Below are positions 19,393 through 29,103 of a stretch of 64,000 nucleotides of DNA, piece after piece; within the stretch, counting starts at the first letter, position 1, and each line of letters begins with the position of its first letter. The translations under genes were made by a program, and so were the position numbers. Source of the DNA: Pseudomonadales bacterium (GTDB taxonomy: Bacteria > Pseudomonadota > Gammaproteobacteria > Pseudomonadales > Pseudohongiellaceae); the NCBI GenBank assembly GCA_012103535.1, contig WLWQ01000001.1, positions 1,742,280-1,806,279 of the forward strand, read 5' to 3'. The notes under the pieces are model-generated. The model saw only the letters and a program-made list of their open reading frames with translations. It did no database searches and had not been told where the DNA came from.

Positions 19393-21135
19393 TTAGTAAC
19401 CGACTGCAGCTCCATCGCCACGACGAGAATCTGCTGCTCCTTCGAAAAGTCCTTCTTCTCGATTGTAATACACACCCATGGCGGCTCCCTGCGAACCTCT
19501 TTCTCGGGTGCTATGTCCCTTGGCTTCATACAGACGAATTGTGTCCGCTGAAAATCCACTGGATTCAATACTTGTAAAATCTGGTAACCATTGATGATGT
19601 ATGCGGCCAGCTTCAATCGCTTCGGCAATATTAAATCCATGGTCAATAATATTGAGGATGGTCTGCATTGTTGTATTGATAATTGTTTTACCACCTGGGC
19701 TGCCAGTAGCGAACACTGGTTTTCCATTTTGGGCCACGATAGTTGGTGTCATTGAAGACAAGGGGCGCTTTTCCGGTGCAACAAGGTTTGGTGCGGTGCC
19801 AATATTGCCTCGGGTATCTGTGAGACCTGGTACTGCATTAAAATCACCAAGCTCATTGTTAAGAAGATAGCCTCCTCCCTCGGCAACGATTGCAGAGCCG
19901 TAGCCAAACTCCAGAGTGTAAGTCACACTTACCATGTTGCCGTCTTTATCTACCACGGAGAAATGAGTTGTTTCTTCGCTTTCGTAAACCTGTGCAAATT
20001 CACTGGGTGAGCTTTCGGATTTTTCATCCATATCGATAGATGCACGCAATGTTGCCGCGTAATCCTTATTCATCAATCTATCTAATGGCATAGATTCGTT
20101 GAAGTCAGGATCACCAAGATGTTCGGCACGATCGGCATAGGCTCTGCGCATGGCCTCTGTGAGTACGTGCAGATAGTCCGCTGAGTTGTGCCCCAGTTCT
20201 GCTAAATCGTAACCCTCAAGAATATTTAACATTTCAACCAGAGCAACACCGCCGGAACTTGGAGGCGGCATGCTCACAATCTCATAGCCACGATAGGTAC
20301 CACGAATCGGTTCCCGTTCAACAGGCTGATATTGTGCGAGGTCTTCTTCTGTTATTAATCCGCCATTGGCTGCCATGAAGCCGGCCAATCTTTCTGCGTT
20401 CTCGCCTCGGTAAAAACCGTCCCTGCCATTGTCCTGAATTAATTCCAGCGTGTGGGCAAGATCGGGTTGCACCCAGGTTTCACCTAATTCATAAAGTGAA
20501 CCGTCTGCACGAAAGAACTTCTTGGCTGAGGATGGATACTGGCGAAAACGATTAGCGCTTCTGGCAAAACCAGTTTGCAGCGAATAACTTATGGGAATTC
20601 CATCTCTCGCTAATGCAACCGCTGGAGCGACCAAATCTTCCCAGGGAAGTGACCCTAGTTCCTGATGAGCTTTGTAAAGACCGGCGACGGTTCCGGGAAC
20701 GCCAATTGCCAACATGCCGATATGATTGGAATTGTTTACAACCTGGCCATCTAGTCCGAGATACATTCTCTCGGTTGCAGCAATGGGGGCTTTTTCACGG
20801 AAGTCGAAGGTGGTCGCGTGTCCATCTTCACCGTGATAGACCATAAATCCGCCACCACCTATGTTGCCGGCACTAGGCCAGGTAACAGCGAGAGCAAAGG
20901 CAGTCGCTATCGCCGCATCGACGGCGTTACCGCCCTGCTTCAAGGCTTCGACACCAGCTTCGGACGCCAGGCGTGATGCGCTGCTTACTATACCGTTTTG
21001 GGCTCGAACCGGAGTACGACCCCCTTCGGTGAAAGAAGTCGAAATCAAAACAAAACTTAGGATTACTACCAGGGCCTTGCTCGTATTGAACAAAGATCTG
21101 CTGACAATTCCGCGACGACTCATCATATTACTCAC
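19393..21135 (-). CDS. ggt: gamma-glutamyltransferase
   Basis: This is a 580 aa periplasmic Ntn-hydrolase proenzyme with a hydrophobic N-terminal export signal (about residues 18-34). The autoprocessing and catalytic site is ETTHFSVVDKDGN, with Thr389 predicted as the nucleophile that becomes the first residue of the small subunit. Other family blocks are GGNAVDAAIATAFAL, PPPSSGGVALVEMLNILEG, GGGYLLNNELGDF and TGSPGGKTIINT. It transfers or hydrolyses gamma-glutamyl groups of glutathione and related peptides. Length matches the family. The lipocalin-like gene follows, and an M19 dipeptidase gene is divergent, a sensible partner for cleaving the Cys-Gly product. Confidence 0.93.
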   Translation of the reverse strand: MSNMMSRRGIVSRSLFNTSKALVVILSFVLISTSFTEGGRTPVRAQNGIVSSASRLASEAGVEALKQGGNAVDAAIATAFALAVTWPSAGNIGGGGFMVYHGEDGHATTFDFREKAPIAATERMYLGLDGQVVNNSNHIGMLAIGVPGTVAGLYKAHQELGSLPWEDLVAPAVALARDGIPISYSLQTGFARSANRFRQYPSSAKKFFRADGSLYELGETWVQPDLAHTLELIQDNGRDGFYRGENAERLAGFMAANGGLITEEDLAQYQPVEREPIRGTYRGYEIVSMPPPSSGGVALVEMLNILEGYDLAELGHNSADYLHVLTEAMRRAYADRAEHLGDPDFNESMPLDRLMNKDYAATLRASIDMDEKSESSPSEFAQVYESEETTHFSVVDKDGNMVSVTYTLEFGYGSAIVAEGGGYLLNNELGDFNAVPGLTDTRGNIGTAPNLVAPEKRPLSSMTPTIVAQNGKPVFATGSPGGKTIINTTMQTILNIIDHGFNIAEAIEAGRIHHQWLPDFTSIESSGFSADTIRLYEAKGHSTRERGSQGAAMGVYYNREEGLFEGAADSRRGDGAAVGY

Positions 21136-21447
21136 TACTACTTAGTTAAGGTTGTTGGGCCTATTATAAATCCTTTCGAATCAGACCGCTTTGGGTGCAT
21201 AGTATTCCAGCCACTACTCCGATAGTAAACCGGAAAACCGCTATTTTAGCGCCTTTCAGCTCGCAATCGTTAGTTTGAGGCCGGATATTGCTGGGGTGTA
21301 TTTCGATAAGCTGAGCAATTGCTACTAGCTAAGCACCCTGGGGTGCTGTTTTTAGGAACAATGAAGTGCTAACTTCACTGCCCCGAGTTCCTGAATTCTT
21401 AAGGCACCCAACAATACTATATTGACCGATTTTTAGAGTTCCTAACT
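21136..21447. other. divergent intergenic region between ggt and the M19 dipeptidase gene
   Basis: These 312 bases must hold promoters for both divergent genes, although no convincing -35/-10 pair stands out. The notable element is a terminator-like hairpin at 21332-21353 that follows no visible gene. No open frame of useful length is present. Confidence 0.5.
21332..21353 (+). terminator. terminator-like hairpin in a leader region
   Basis: AGCACC (21332-21337) pairs with GGTGCT (21342-21347) around a CTGG loop. A G and five T follow. It is 95 bases before the M19 start, so it could be an attenuator of that gene or the end of a small RNA. Confidence 0.5.
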
Positions 21448-22794
21448 ATGAAGCATTTAAACAGCCAAAAATTTTTAGCCGTCGTATTGTTTTTTGGATT
21501 TCTAGTCTCTTGTAGCGAGAGCGAAAACCCAGCGCAAACAAATTCTTCAACTGCTACCGCTGAAACCGAGGAAGAATTGGTAGCACGAGCCCAAGGTATT
21601 CATGATCGAGTGATCACTCTGGATACTCACGCCGACATTAGCACCGCAAATTTCACTGCTACTCGAAACTACACCCAAGATCTGGACACTCAGGTGAATC
21701 TACCGAAGATGATAGCAGGCGGTCTCGATGTTGCCTGGTTTATTGTCTACACCGGTCAAGACTCATTAGATGACGCTGGCTATGCCGCGGCCTATGCCAA
21801 TGCCATTGATAAGTTTGATGCTATTCATCGCCTGGCAGAAGAGATTGCACCGGATCAGATTGAATTGGCTTATTCGTCTGCTGATGTCAGGCGAATTGAT
21901 GCCGCAGGAAAGAAAGTAGCGATGATCGGGATCGAGAACGCCTATCCCGTCGGACTCGACTTATCACGCATCGAGGAATTTTATGAACGAGGTGGACGCT
22001 ATATGTCTCTGGCCCATAACGGGCACAGCCAGTTTTCAGATTCTCAAACCGGTGAGCCCACCAATGATTATCTGCATGGTGGTCTTAGCGAGATGGGTAG
22101 GCAGGCGATAGCAGAAATGAATCGTCTTGGCATCATGGTGGATGTGTCTCACCCTTCCAAAGATTCCATTATGCAAAGCGTTGAACTAAGCAGAGCTCCG
22201 GTAATTGCTTCCCATTCCTCGGCTCGCGCACTGACTGATCACACACGTAACCTTGACGACGAAATGCTGTACGCAATAAGGGACAATGACGGCGTTGTGC
22301 AGACTACTGCATTTAACAGTTACGTAAATGAAGAAAGACGGAGCTTTCTGGCAGAGGGTCGAGCTCGGCTTGAAGAAGAAATTGCTGCGTCATTAGATTT
22401 GGAGATATTGTCAAGCGCTGAGATAGAACAGCTATCTTCTACAGATCGATCTGAGTATGAAGCGAAAATAGCAGAACTCGATTCCCAACTCTTTCCAAGA
22501 CTGAGAGCGGAAGTTAACGGGATGGCACCCGCAGCAACTGTTTCAGACTTCATCGATCACATCGATTACATCGTTGACCTCATAGGATTAGAACATGTTG
22601 GCATTAGTTCCGATTTCGACGGCGGCGGCGGCATCGAAGGATGGAACGACGCTTCGGAAACTTTTAACGTAACCTTGGAACTAGTGCGTCGAGGCTATAC
22701 CGAAGAACAAATTTCGCAATTGTGGAGCGGCAATCTGTTGCGGGTGTTGGACGATGTACAAAGAATTGCAACACAAATTCAAGCGGAAGGATAA
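21448..22794 (+). CDS. membrane dipeptidase (peptidase M19) lipoprotein
   Basis: This is a 448 aa protein whose N-terminus is a lipoprotein signal, hydrophobic to FLVSC with Cys22 as the lipid anchor. The M19 metal-binding elements follow: DTHADIS (His61, Asp63), MIGIENAYPVG with the bridging Glu, DVSHPS, and IASHSSARAL. DFDGGGGIEGW near the C-terminus is also typical. The enzymes are zinc-dependent and cleave dipeptides such as Cys-Gly or D-amino-acid dipeptides. An insertion of about 40 residues (the Glu/Ser-rich LEEEIAASLDLEIL region) precedes the last third. It faces ggt, and a cupin gene follows 30 bases after its stop. Confidence 0.9.
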   Translation: MKHLNSQKFLAVVLFFGFLVSCSESENPAQTNSSTATAETEEELVARAQGIHDRVITLDTHADISTANFTATRNYTQDLDTQVNLPKMIAGGLDVAWFIVYTGQDSLDDAGYAAAYANAIDKFDAIHRLAEEIAPDQIELAYSSADVRRIDAAGKKVAMIGIENAYPVGLDLSRIEEFYERGGRYMSLAHNGHSQFSDSQTGEPTNDYLHGGLSEMGRQAIAEMNRLGIMVDVSHPSKDSIMQSVELSRAPVIASHSSARALTDHTRNLDDEMLYAIRDNDGVVQTTAFNSYVNEERRSFLAEGRARLEEEIAASLDLEILSSAEIEQLSSTDRSEYEAKIAELDSQLFPRLRAEVNGMAPAATVSDFIDHIDYIVDLIGLEHVGISSDFDGGGGIEGWNDASETFNVTLELVRRGYTEEQISQLWSGNLLRVLDDVQRIATQIQAEG

Positions 22795-22824
22795 GAATTC
22801 ACATTGGCTTATTTAGGAGAGGCT

Positions 22825-23388
22825 ATGAAAAAAATAATTATAAATCTGTCGACTTTAATGGCGACTTGTTTTGCCATAAATTTCAGTTACGCCGATAACC
22901 ATGGCGAATCTAACGAAGGATCTTTCGTTATTCCAGAAGCGGAAGTTGAAGCAACACTCTTACAAGGATTAGCAAATCTCGCTGAGGGTCGAACGGTTAG
23001 CGATATCGTTGTTCGTCATGTTGATGTGGGCGAAGAGTATATGGGTGTATCTGTCGTACAGCGCAGTAAAGTTGAAATTACAGAGACAGAAACTGGAATT
23101 GCCCATGTCGATCTAGATGAAATTTACTACATTGTTTCCGGTGAAGGCACGATGGTTACCGGCGGAGAATTCGTCGATCCCACCGAGACTAACAGCAATT
23201 TGTTAGGCCCGATGCTCAGAGGCGAAATTAAAGATGGCGTTCTGCAAAGAGTCAAAGTAGGAGATATCGCCATTATTCCTAAAGGCATGCCCCATGGCTG
23301 GCATGAGATCGATACCGACACTATCAGCTACATTATTTTCCGTGGCGACCCCAATGAAGTAATGCAGATAAAGAACAAATCAGAATAA
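22825..23388 (+). CDS. secreted cupin-domain protein (copy 2 of 2)
   Basis: This is a protein of about 187 aa, taking the ATG at 22825, which has TTTAGGAGAGGCT before it; the frame is open upstream to 22804. A signal peptide (cleavage near SYADN) precedes one cupin barrel with HVDLDEIYYIVSGEGTMVTG and GDIAIIPKGMPHGW. It aligns well with the cupin at 2886-3386, including the TETNSN/AESNSD insertion between strands. Candidate metal ligands are the His and Glu of the first motif and the His of the second. It probably shares a transcript with the M19 dipeptidase. Substrate unknown. Confidence 0.8.
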   Translation: MKKIIINLSTLMATCFAINFSYADNHGESNEGSFVIPEAEVEATLLQGLANLAEGRTVSDIVVRHVDVGEEYMGVSVVQRSKVEITETETGIAHVDLDEIYYIVSGEGTMVTGGEFVDPTETNSNLLGPMLRGEIKDGVLQRVKVGDIAIIPKGMPHGWHEIDTDTISYIIFRGDPNEVMQIKNKSE

Positions 23389-23800
23389 GCCAACAAATTC
23401 AGTATGGCGCTTAGCTATAAAAAGCTGTTTCTAAGCGCCTTTCCAATCCCACCAAATTACTAATGTTAGGCCATATGTAGTGCATGATTAATCGTAGACG
23501 CACTAGCAGTGGCGCTGCTCTACTACGTTAGGAGTCTAAGAAGCCCTTTCTCCAGCTCTTCAGACACTAAATCTATCACAAGTGCATGCGGCCAAATAAC
23601 GGATAATTGAGGCGCTTTCTTCCATTATTGTTAGCTCGTTCACAGAAAAAATTGCATAATAATTTTCCTTCGGAACTACATCACAGTAAGTTAATAGCTA
23701 AGGCGTATAGTGCCTCCCTTTGAACTGAACGGTCTTTCTTATATATCTGCCCTAAACGCAGCCAAGCGAAGAGAAAAACCAAACAGAATAATACTTAGGG
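23389..23800. other. intergenic region before the FecR-domain gene
   Basis: These 412 bases hold no convincing open frame. A hairpin at 23406-23439 (GGCGCTTAG paired with CTAAGCGCC around a 16-base loop, then TTT) probably terminates the cupin transcript. A second weak inverted repeat (TAGTGC...GCACTA) lies near 23478-23505. The rest is AT-rich and presumably carries the promoter of the next gene; no clear promoter boxes could be assigned. Confidence 0.45.
23406..23442 (+). terminator. probable terminator after the cupin gene
   Basis: A nine-pair stem (GGCGCTTAG 23406-23414, CTAAGCGCC 23431-23439) with a 16-base loop ends in only three T. The position just after the stop at 23388 supports the call. 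The short T-run makes it a weak one. Confidence 0.4.
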
Positions 23801-26380
23801 TTGATTCCAAGAGAGATTAAGTTGGTGTGGGTTTTAAATTATAAATTCCAGAATTCCTTTCGGGATTTTTTAAAGAAGCTAACTGCATACACTGCATGTT
23901 TCACGCTCGCTTTTTCTTTGCCTTATGGTATTTCAACTGTTGTCGCTCAAGAAGAGGGTGACATCGCTGGTCGGGTAATTGTCGCGACCGGAGATGTTGG
24001 TGCGGTTGATCCCAATGGCCAGTCAAGGCCACTAAGTCGCCGTGACCAGATTTTTGTTGGCGACACAATCATTACCGCCCCGAATGCCACAACTCAGATT
24101 CGCATGGTGGATTCTGCGATTGTTGCACTAAAAGAATCTACCGAATTCGCTATCGTTGCCTATCAATATGAAGAAGTGCCAGAAACCGATGAATCCCGCA
24201 TGGAACTCTTTTCAGGTGGATTTAGAACCATAACAGGTGCTATAGGGGACCAAAATCGCGATAACTATGAATTGGAAATTTCTCAATTCGCCACCATAGG
24301 AATTAGGGGAACAGATTACGAAGTTATCATAACTCCAGTCGGTGAAGTTGTTACCGGCGTCTATGATGGCGGCACTACGATTACCAATGATGCTGGTTCT
24401 CTTGACCTTGGTGTGGATGCCGACTACGATTTTGCGCGGGTCGAAGATGCCAATACTCCACCTGAAGGTTTACTCGCACAGCCTGCTGAAATAGGAGCAG
24501 CGCCAGAGCCAGTTCTCGATGACAGTGATGACGATGAAGACGAAGGTGATGAGGACAACGACGCCGGTGGAGATATTAATGACGACGGCGTTGATGACAA
24601 CCAGGATGGTGATGATGAAGACGGCCAGAATGATGCTGTTGCCGGCGGTCAAGATGCCAGTGCTGCCACCGCTGACGATGGCCAGGACGTAGCAGATGGC
24701 GGAGATGCAGGAAACAATAATGATGGTGCCAATAACGGCGATAACGCAGAAATAGCTCCAGATACAAGCATTGCAATTGTCAGTGGTAATGACGCGGACT
24801 CAGACACGAGTACTATTGATATTGCTCCACCTTCAGCTCAGGTTGTAGCAGATACTCAAACTGCTACAAATGCACCAGTAAACTCTTTTGCCGCTCAGGA
24901 ACAAGACACTGCAGAACTCACCGTAAATCCGAGTGAAACCAGTGGTGACGGTACTATTGCCTGCTCGGACGAGTCAACTGTTTGTCTGTCAGGCGATGAT
25001 GAACAACAAGATCCACCTGCAGATGATGATTCATCTGGAAGCGATGGTGGAAACGACAACGGAGATGACAATTCTTCCGGCGGCGATCCTGATGGTTCCG
25101 GAAGCGACGATGACAACGGAAACAATGGAAATGGAAGCGGTAATAATGGAGCCGCAAATTCTAATAACGAAGATGATGAAGACGATGATGATGACGACTC
25201 ATCCGAAAACTCCGACGGTAATAGCGGAAATGGGAACGGCAATAATGGAGCCGCAAATTCCAATAACGATGAAGATGAAGACGACGATGATGATGATGAA
25301 GACGATATAGACGACGGCGACAGCGATGATGATGACGCTGACGATGATGAAGATGACAGCGATGATGATGACGACGATGTAGACGATGATGATGAAGACG
25401 ACAGCGATGATGATGACGCTGACGATGATGAAGACGATGATGAAGACGACAGCGATGATGATGACGCTGACGACGATGATGATGACGACAGCGATGATGA
25501 TGACGCTGACGACGATGATGATGACGACAGCGATGATGATGACGCTGACGACGAAGAAGACGATGATGATGACGACAGCGATGATGATGACGCTGACGAC
25601 GAAGAAGACGATGATGATGACGACAGCGATGATGATGACGCTGACGACGACGATGATGATGACGATGAAGACGACGGCGATGATGATGACGACGATGATG
25701 ATGATGATGACGACGATGATGACGACGATGATGACGATGATGATGAAGACGACGATGACGACGATGATGATGACGACGACGACGATGATGACGACGATGA
25801 TGACGACGATGATGACGATGACGATGACGGCTTACGTAAACCCGTTAAGTCGATTGTTGCCCACAACATCCACTGGGGTAAGTGGGAAAATCCTGTAGAC
25901 AACAATTGGGTTGTTGTTCAGGAAATTGAAAACGAATTAGTTAGAGTTTCAACCAGGGAATACTTTGCCGAAGTAAATCCAACTGATATTGCAGATATGA
26001 GCGGTAGTCACAGTTATCGAACAGGACTCGCCTCATCATTTCTTGGCAGCGGATCAGCAGGTGATGTTCACAGCCTGATTGCTGGGATGGATGTGAATTT
26101 TGATACTGGCGCAATTAGCAACGGTAATTTGCAAGTTGGTGTCGCAGATCAATCCTGGTCGGTGGCATTCGATGGGGCCATTCAAAACGGATCCGTGGAT
26201 CTTAATGCCTTTAGTGGACAGTTAATCGACGTAACTGGTCTTATCAGTAACGATATCAATGCCAACTTGGGCGGCGTCTTCACTGGAGCGGGAGCCGAAG
26301 CATTCGTTGGCGGCTTCGACTTGATCGATTCAATAGATCCATTTAATGCGGTTAACGGACTCTTTACTATCGAACGATAG
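23801..26380 (+). CDS. FecR-domain protein with a giant aspartate-rich repeat region
   Basis: This is a protein of about 859 aa. A long signal sequence (hydrophobic near residues 32-45, cleavage near VVAQE) precedes a FecR domain (about 50-215) with VGDTIITAPNATTQIRM and ATIGIRGTDYEV. Residues 240-455 are acidic and Asn/Gly-rich, and 456-675 are almost entirely Asp with SDDDDADD repeats. The last 180 residues form a beta-rich domain ending GGFDLIDSIDPFNAVNGLF, resembling transferrin-binding-protein-like barrels (inference). FecR domains in this context are often extracellular modules rather than sigma regulators; no sigma factor or TonB receptor is adjacent. The start is uncertain: TTG 23801, TTG 23822 or GTG 23825. 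The acidic part could bind Ca2+ or mineral surfaces. Confidence 0.75.
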   Translation: MIPREIKLVWVLNYKFQNSFRDFLKKLTAYTACFTLAFSLPYGISTVVAQEEGDIAGRVIVATGDVGAVDPNGQSRPLSRRDQIFVGDTIITAPNATTQIRMVDSAIVALKESTEFAIVAYQYEEVPETDESRMELFSGGFRTITGAIGDQNRDNYELEISQFATIGIRGTDYEVIITPVGEVVTGVYDGGTTITNDAGSLDLGVDADYDFARVEDANTPPEGLLAQPAEIGAAPEPVLDDSDDDEDEGDEDNDAGGDINDDGVDDNQDGDDEDGQNDAVAGGQDASAATADDGQDVADGGDAGNNNDGANNGDNAEIAPDTSIAIVSGNDADSDTSTIDIAPPSAQVVADTQTATNAPVNSFAAQEQDTAELTVNPSETSGDGTIACSDESTVCLSGDDEQQDPPADDDSSGSDGGNDNGDDNSSGGDPDGSGSDDDNGNNGNGSGNNGAANSNNEDDEDDDDDDSSENSDGNSGNGNGNNGAANSNNDEDEDDDDDDEDDIDDGDSDDDDADDDEDDSDDDDDDVDDDDEDDSDDDDADDDEDDDEDDSDDDDADDDDDDDSDDDDADDDDDDDSDDDDADDEEDDDDDDSDDDDADDEEDDDDDDSDDDDADDDDDDDDEDDGDDDDDDDDDDDDDDDDDDDDDDEDDDDDDDDDDDDDDDDDDDDDDDDDDDGLRKPVKSIVAHNIHWGKWENPVDNNWVVVQEIENELVRVSTREYFAEVNPTDIADMSGSHSYRTGLASSFLGSGSAGDVHSLIAGMDVNFDTGAISNGNLQVGVADQSWSVAFDGAIQNGSVDLNAFSGQLIDVTGLISNDINANLGGVFTGAGAEAFVGGFDLIDSIDPFNAVNGLFTIER
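25321..25676 (+). repeat. tandem DNA repeat coding for SDDDDADD units
   Basis: About eight imperfect direct copies of a 36-51 base unit begin with CAGCGATGATGATGACGCTG. Each encodes Ser followed by four Asp, usually Ala, then 6-11 Asp/Glu. Copy lengths differ by multiples of three, as expected for slippage kept in frame. Beyond 25676 the sequence degenerates into plain GAT/GAC runs to about 25827. Confidence 0.85.
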
Positions 26381-26418
26381 GGTTTACAAAGAGTCCGCGT
26401 ACTTCCTTCTATTACAAC

Positions 26419-29103
26419 TTAGCGCACCGGTCTGGCGTGCGCTGATCCTCGAAATATCGCATTCATTAGAATAACGTTGAGTCCATCCAGGTAGGCTCTG
26501 ACAGTAGGATCCTGAGTAAAAGCAATCACTTCCCCTGCCCCGCGTGATTCCTGAATCACAAAGGGTTTATAAGCAAGCTGACGCCGATTTTCATCCCAGA
26601 TGTAACCGCTAGCCAACAGCTCATCTGCACCCTGGAAACGAGCAACATTTACGCCGTCGTTTATTCTTATCAGCGTGTAAACATCCGAGCCTCTTACCAA
26701 GACATTTATCACCGGTGCAACACCGGCACTTAACCAATGTTCAGGATGCACATCTGCGCGCACTAACACTCCTGCTACCGAGTCAGGATCATCCTCTAAG
26801 GCAGTAATTGAATCTTCCCACTCTCCAAATTCTGTGAGATAGCTACCCTCAACTGTTGCCGGTTCTTCTTCCTCATCTTCAGGTTCGTCGACTTCAACCA
26901 CCGCTCGTTCACGGCGTACCGAAAGGAGATCTACATCGGGATCAGCTAAAAAGCGAGTAGCATTTCCTAGTCCTATAAGCACTCCACCCTGATCGACCCA
27001 GTCTTTTAGATTTTCAATGCCGGCGTTACCCAGGGCAGTCTCGTAACTTCCCTGCATCAAGGGAAGAATCAGCACTTGATAGCGATTTAAATTGGTATTG
27101 CGTAACCGATCAACGCGAATGGGTGTCACTGGAAAATCAAATTGGCGTTCAATGACGAATTTAGTATTTCCCGCGCTATAAGAAGCAGTGGGCTCATCCC
27201 AGGCCATGGCAACTTTTGGCGTATTGAAGCGCACCACGTTGGCGCTGCCAAAGCTAGGCCCATCCGTCACCCAACTGTCATTAACAGCGACTACGTTTGC
27301 TCCCGTTGCAGCAGCAAGCTCCGTTACAATCTCGAACAGATTGTTCGGATTGTCTGCAATATCTAATATTAAGGTACCTGCAGGATATTCATTCCCCACG
27401 TTAGTAAACGCCATGTCGTTACTCTTAACCGTAAGACCACGGCGTAACGCGTGACTTAAAAACCTCACTGCAGTGGCTTCACCCCAAGGCACAATATAAG
27501 CCACACTTGCTTCGCCTCCGGCTACTACACCCGGTTGAAAGAGTTCCGTACCCGCTAACTCGAAATCGCCAGACGGCGCCCGATTACATGGCGTAGCTTC
27601 GATGTTAAACATCAGGGGTACTGACCAGGCAGTGACATCGTAAATCTCATCCGGTAGATTTTCGGAGCGACGACGCTCTTGCTCTTCGAGAAAACTTTCT
27701 TCTAGTGGCACATCTACGTCTAACAGAGTGCGGATGAAACGTTTTGCTGGCTGATCGGTGCGAATCACATAGGAACCTGCTTCATAAGATTCACCGCAGG
27801 CATCAAATGATTCCAGTGCTCGATTTATTTGCACATCCTGGCGACTTAGTAAGCCGGCCATCTTGTTCGCCGCTGCCTGATCGTTCTGCGTGGGGATAAT
27901 GTAAGCCCGAACATCTTCATCTTGACCTTCTTCGATGGCACTTACCCGATAGTTGTAGAAATCCGTCAGAAACTTTTCTCGATTCGCCTGTACAGTTTCG
28001 GCGGTAGCGAGAGAAGTCACAAAATGATTCCTCACTGTGTAGGCGTAAGTTACTTCGTTGCCATCGTATTGACGAAATATCAAACCACGCGTGGATGCCT
28101 GCTCATAAGTCATGGCGATGCTGCCAAAATAGGATGGCCAGCTGGCACCATAACCAGGATAAAAGGCGTCATAGACTTCACGAGTAAAATAATCGATTCC
28201 AAATTCATCAAACCAACGAGCATTGATTCTGCCAAACAACTGCAAACTGCTTCTTTGATCTTCAGCCAGGTGTGGATTGTAGGGAATCGCTTCTGGCGCA
28301 AAGAAATAGGTGCCATCTGACCCCATTTCATGAGCATCGACATAAGCCACCGGATAATACTCCAGCATAGCCGCGGTTCGACCAATTGTTTCTGGTTGAG
28401 TCTGAATAAACCAATCTCTATTCATGTCGAACAGATAATGGTTTGTTCTGCCCCCGGGCCAGGGCTCATCGTGTTCTGCTGCAAGCCGATCTGAATCCGG
28501 CACCAATCCTTCTGCCATTTCAAAATGATGAATGAAGCGATCGCGGCCATCGGGATTCTGCATGGGATCGATTACCACCACAGTATCGCGCATGATGTCG
28601 GCAACGCGACTATCGCCTCTTGAAGCCAGCAAATGATAGGCAGTTAACATCGCCGCATCGGTAGATGAAATCTCGTTGCCGTGCACACCGTAAGAAAGCC
28701 AGGTAATGGCTGGTTGAGTCGAAATAATGTCTGCAGCGGCATCCTCATCGGTAGCATTGGGGTCAGCCAACTGCTGCATATTTGCTTTAATCGATGCCAA
28801 GTTGCTGATGTTTTCCGCTGAAGAAACCACCGCATAGACTAATTCTCGGTCTTCCCAGGTGCGCGCATACTCCGTAATTGTCACTCGATCCGGGGCTGCT
28901 GCCGCCAAGGCTTCGAAATAGCGAATGGCATCGCGATGCCAGGTGATGCGTTCACCGGGTTGATAGCCTAAAACTTCTTCAATGCTGGGAATTGCTGGAT
29001 CGTAATTAGGATTAGGCCAAAACTCGAATTCTGCTTGCGCGATTGAGTAACTGCCAAACAGCATGGCAGCCACTGTTATAAATAGAATGAACAGACGTTT
29101 CAT
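26419..29103 (-). CDS. secreted M14-family metallocarboxypeptidase-like protein (copy 1)
   Basis: This is a protein of about 894 aa from the ATG at 29103 (the frame is open to 29163), with a signal peptide ending near SIAQAE. The M14 zinc site is GVHGNEISSTD (His141, Glu144); the third ligand is likely the His of VDAHEMGSDGTYFF. The C-terminal half contains a glutamine-amidotransferase/DJ-1-like segment (VLILPLMQGSYE, then LKDWVDQGGVLIGLGNATRF) and an acidic EEDEPEDEEEE-type linker. Family members cleave C-terminal amino acids or peptidoglycan peptides. It is paralogous to 30047-32635 with the same architecture. It runs divergent from the nitroreductase gene. Confidence 0.85.
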   Translation of the reverse strand: MKRLFILFITVAAMLFGSYSIAQAEFEFWPNPNYDPAIPSIEEVLGYQPGERITWHRDAIRYFEALAAAAPDRVTITEYARTWEDRELVYAVVSSAENISNLASIKANMQQLADPNATDEDAAADIISTQPAITWLSYGVHGNEISSTDAAMLTAYHLLASRGDSRVADIMRDTVVVIDPMQNPDGRDRFIHHFEMAEGLVPDSDRLAAEHDEPWPGGRTNHYLFDMNRDWFIQTQPETIGRTAAMLEYYPVAYVDAHEMGSDGTYFFAPEAIPYNPHLAEDQRSSLQLFGRINARWFDEFGIDYFTREVYDAFYPGYGASWPSYFGSIAMTYEQASTRGLIFRQYDGNEVTYAYTVRNHFVTSLATAETVQANREKFLTDFYNYRVSAIEEGQDEDVRAYIIPTQNDQAAANKMAGLLSRQDVQINRALESFDACGESYEAGSYVIRTDQPAKRFIRTLLDVDVPLEESFLEEQERRRSENLPDEIYDVTAWSVPLMFNIEATPCNRAPSGDFELAGTELFQPGVVAGGEASVAYIVPWGEATAVRFLSHALRRGLTVKSNDMAFTNVGNEYPAGTLILDIADNPNNLFEIVTELAAATGANVVAVNDSWVTDGPSFGSANVVRFNTPKVAMAWDEPTASYSAGNTKFVIERQFDFPVTPIRVDRLRNTNLNRYQVLILPLMQGSYETALGNAGIENLKDWVDQGGVLIGLGNATRFLADPDVDLLSVRRERAVVEVDEPEDEEEEPATVEGSYLTEFGEWEDSITALEDDPDSVAGVLVRADVHPEHWLSAGVAPVINVLVRGSDVYTLIRINDGVNVARFQGADELLASGYIWDENRRQLAYKPFVIQESRGAGEVIAFTQDPTVRAYLDGLNVILMNAIFRGSAHARPVR

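Noticed and set aside
24895..25905. 336-codon minus-strand open frame coding for almost pure serine
   Set aside because: It is the reverse strand of the GAT/GAC repeat of the FecR-domain gene (ATC/GTC and TCA/TCG frames). It lacks a start context and the opposite frame has clear domains at both ends.
23801..26380. FecR-domain protein as an anti-sigma regulator of iron uptake
   Set aside because: No ECF sigma factor or TonB-dependent receptor is adjacent, and the protein has an export signal with a long acidic repeat, unlike regulatory FecR.
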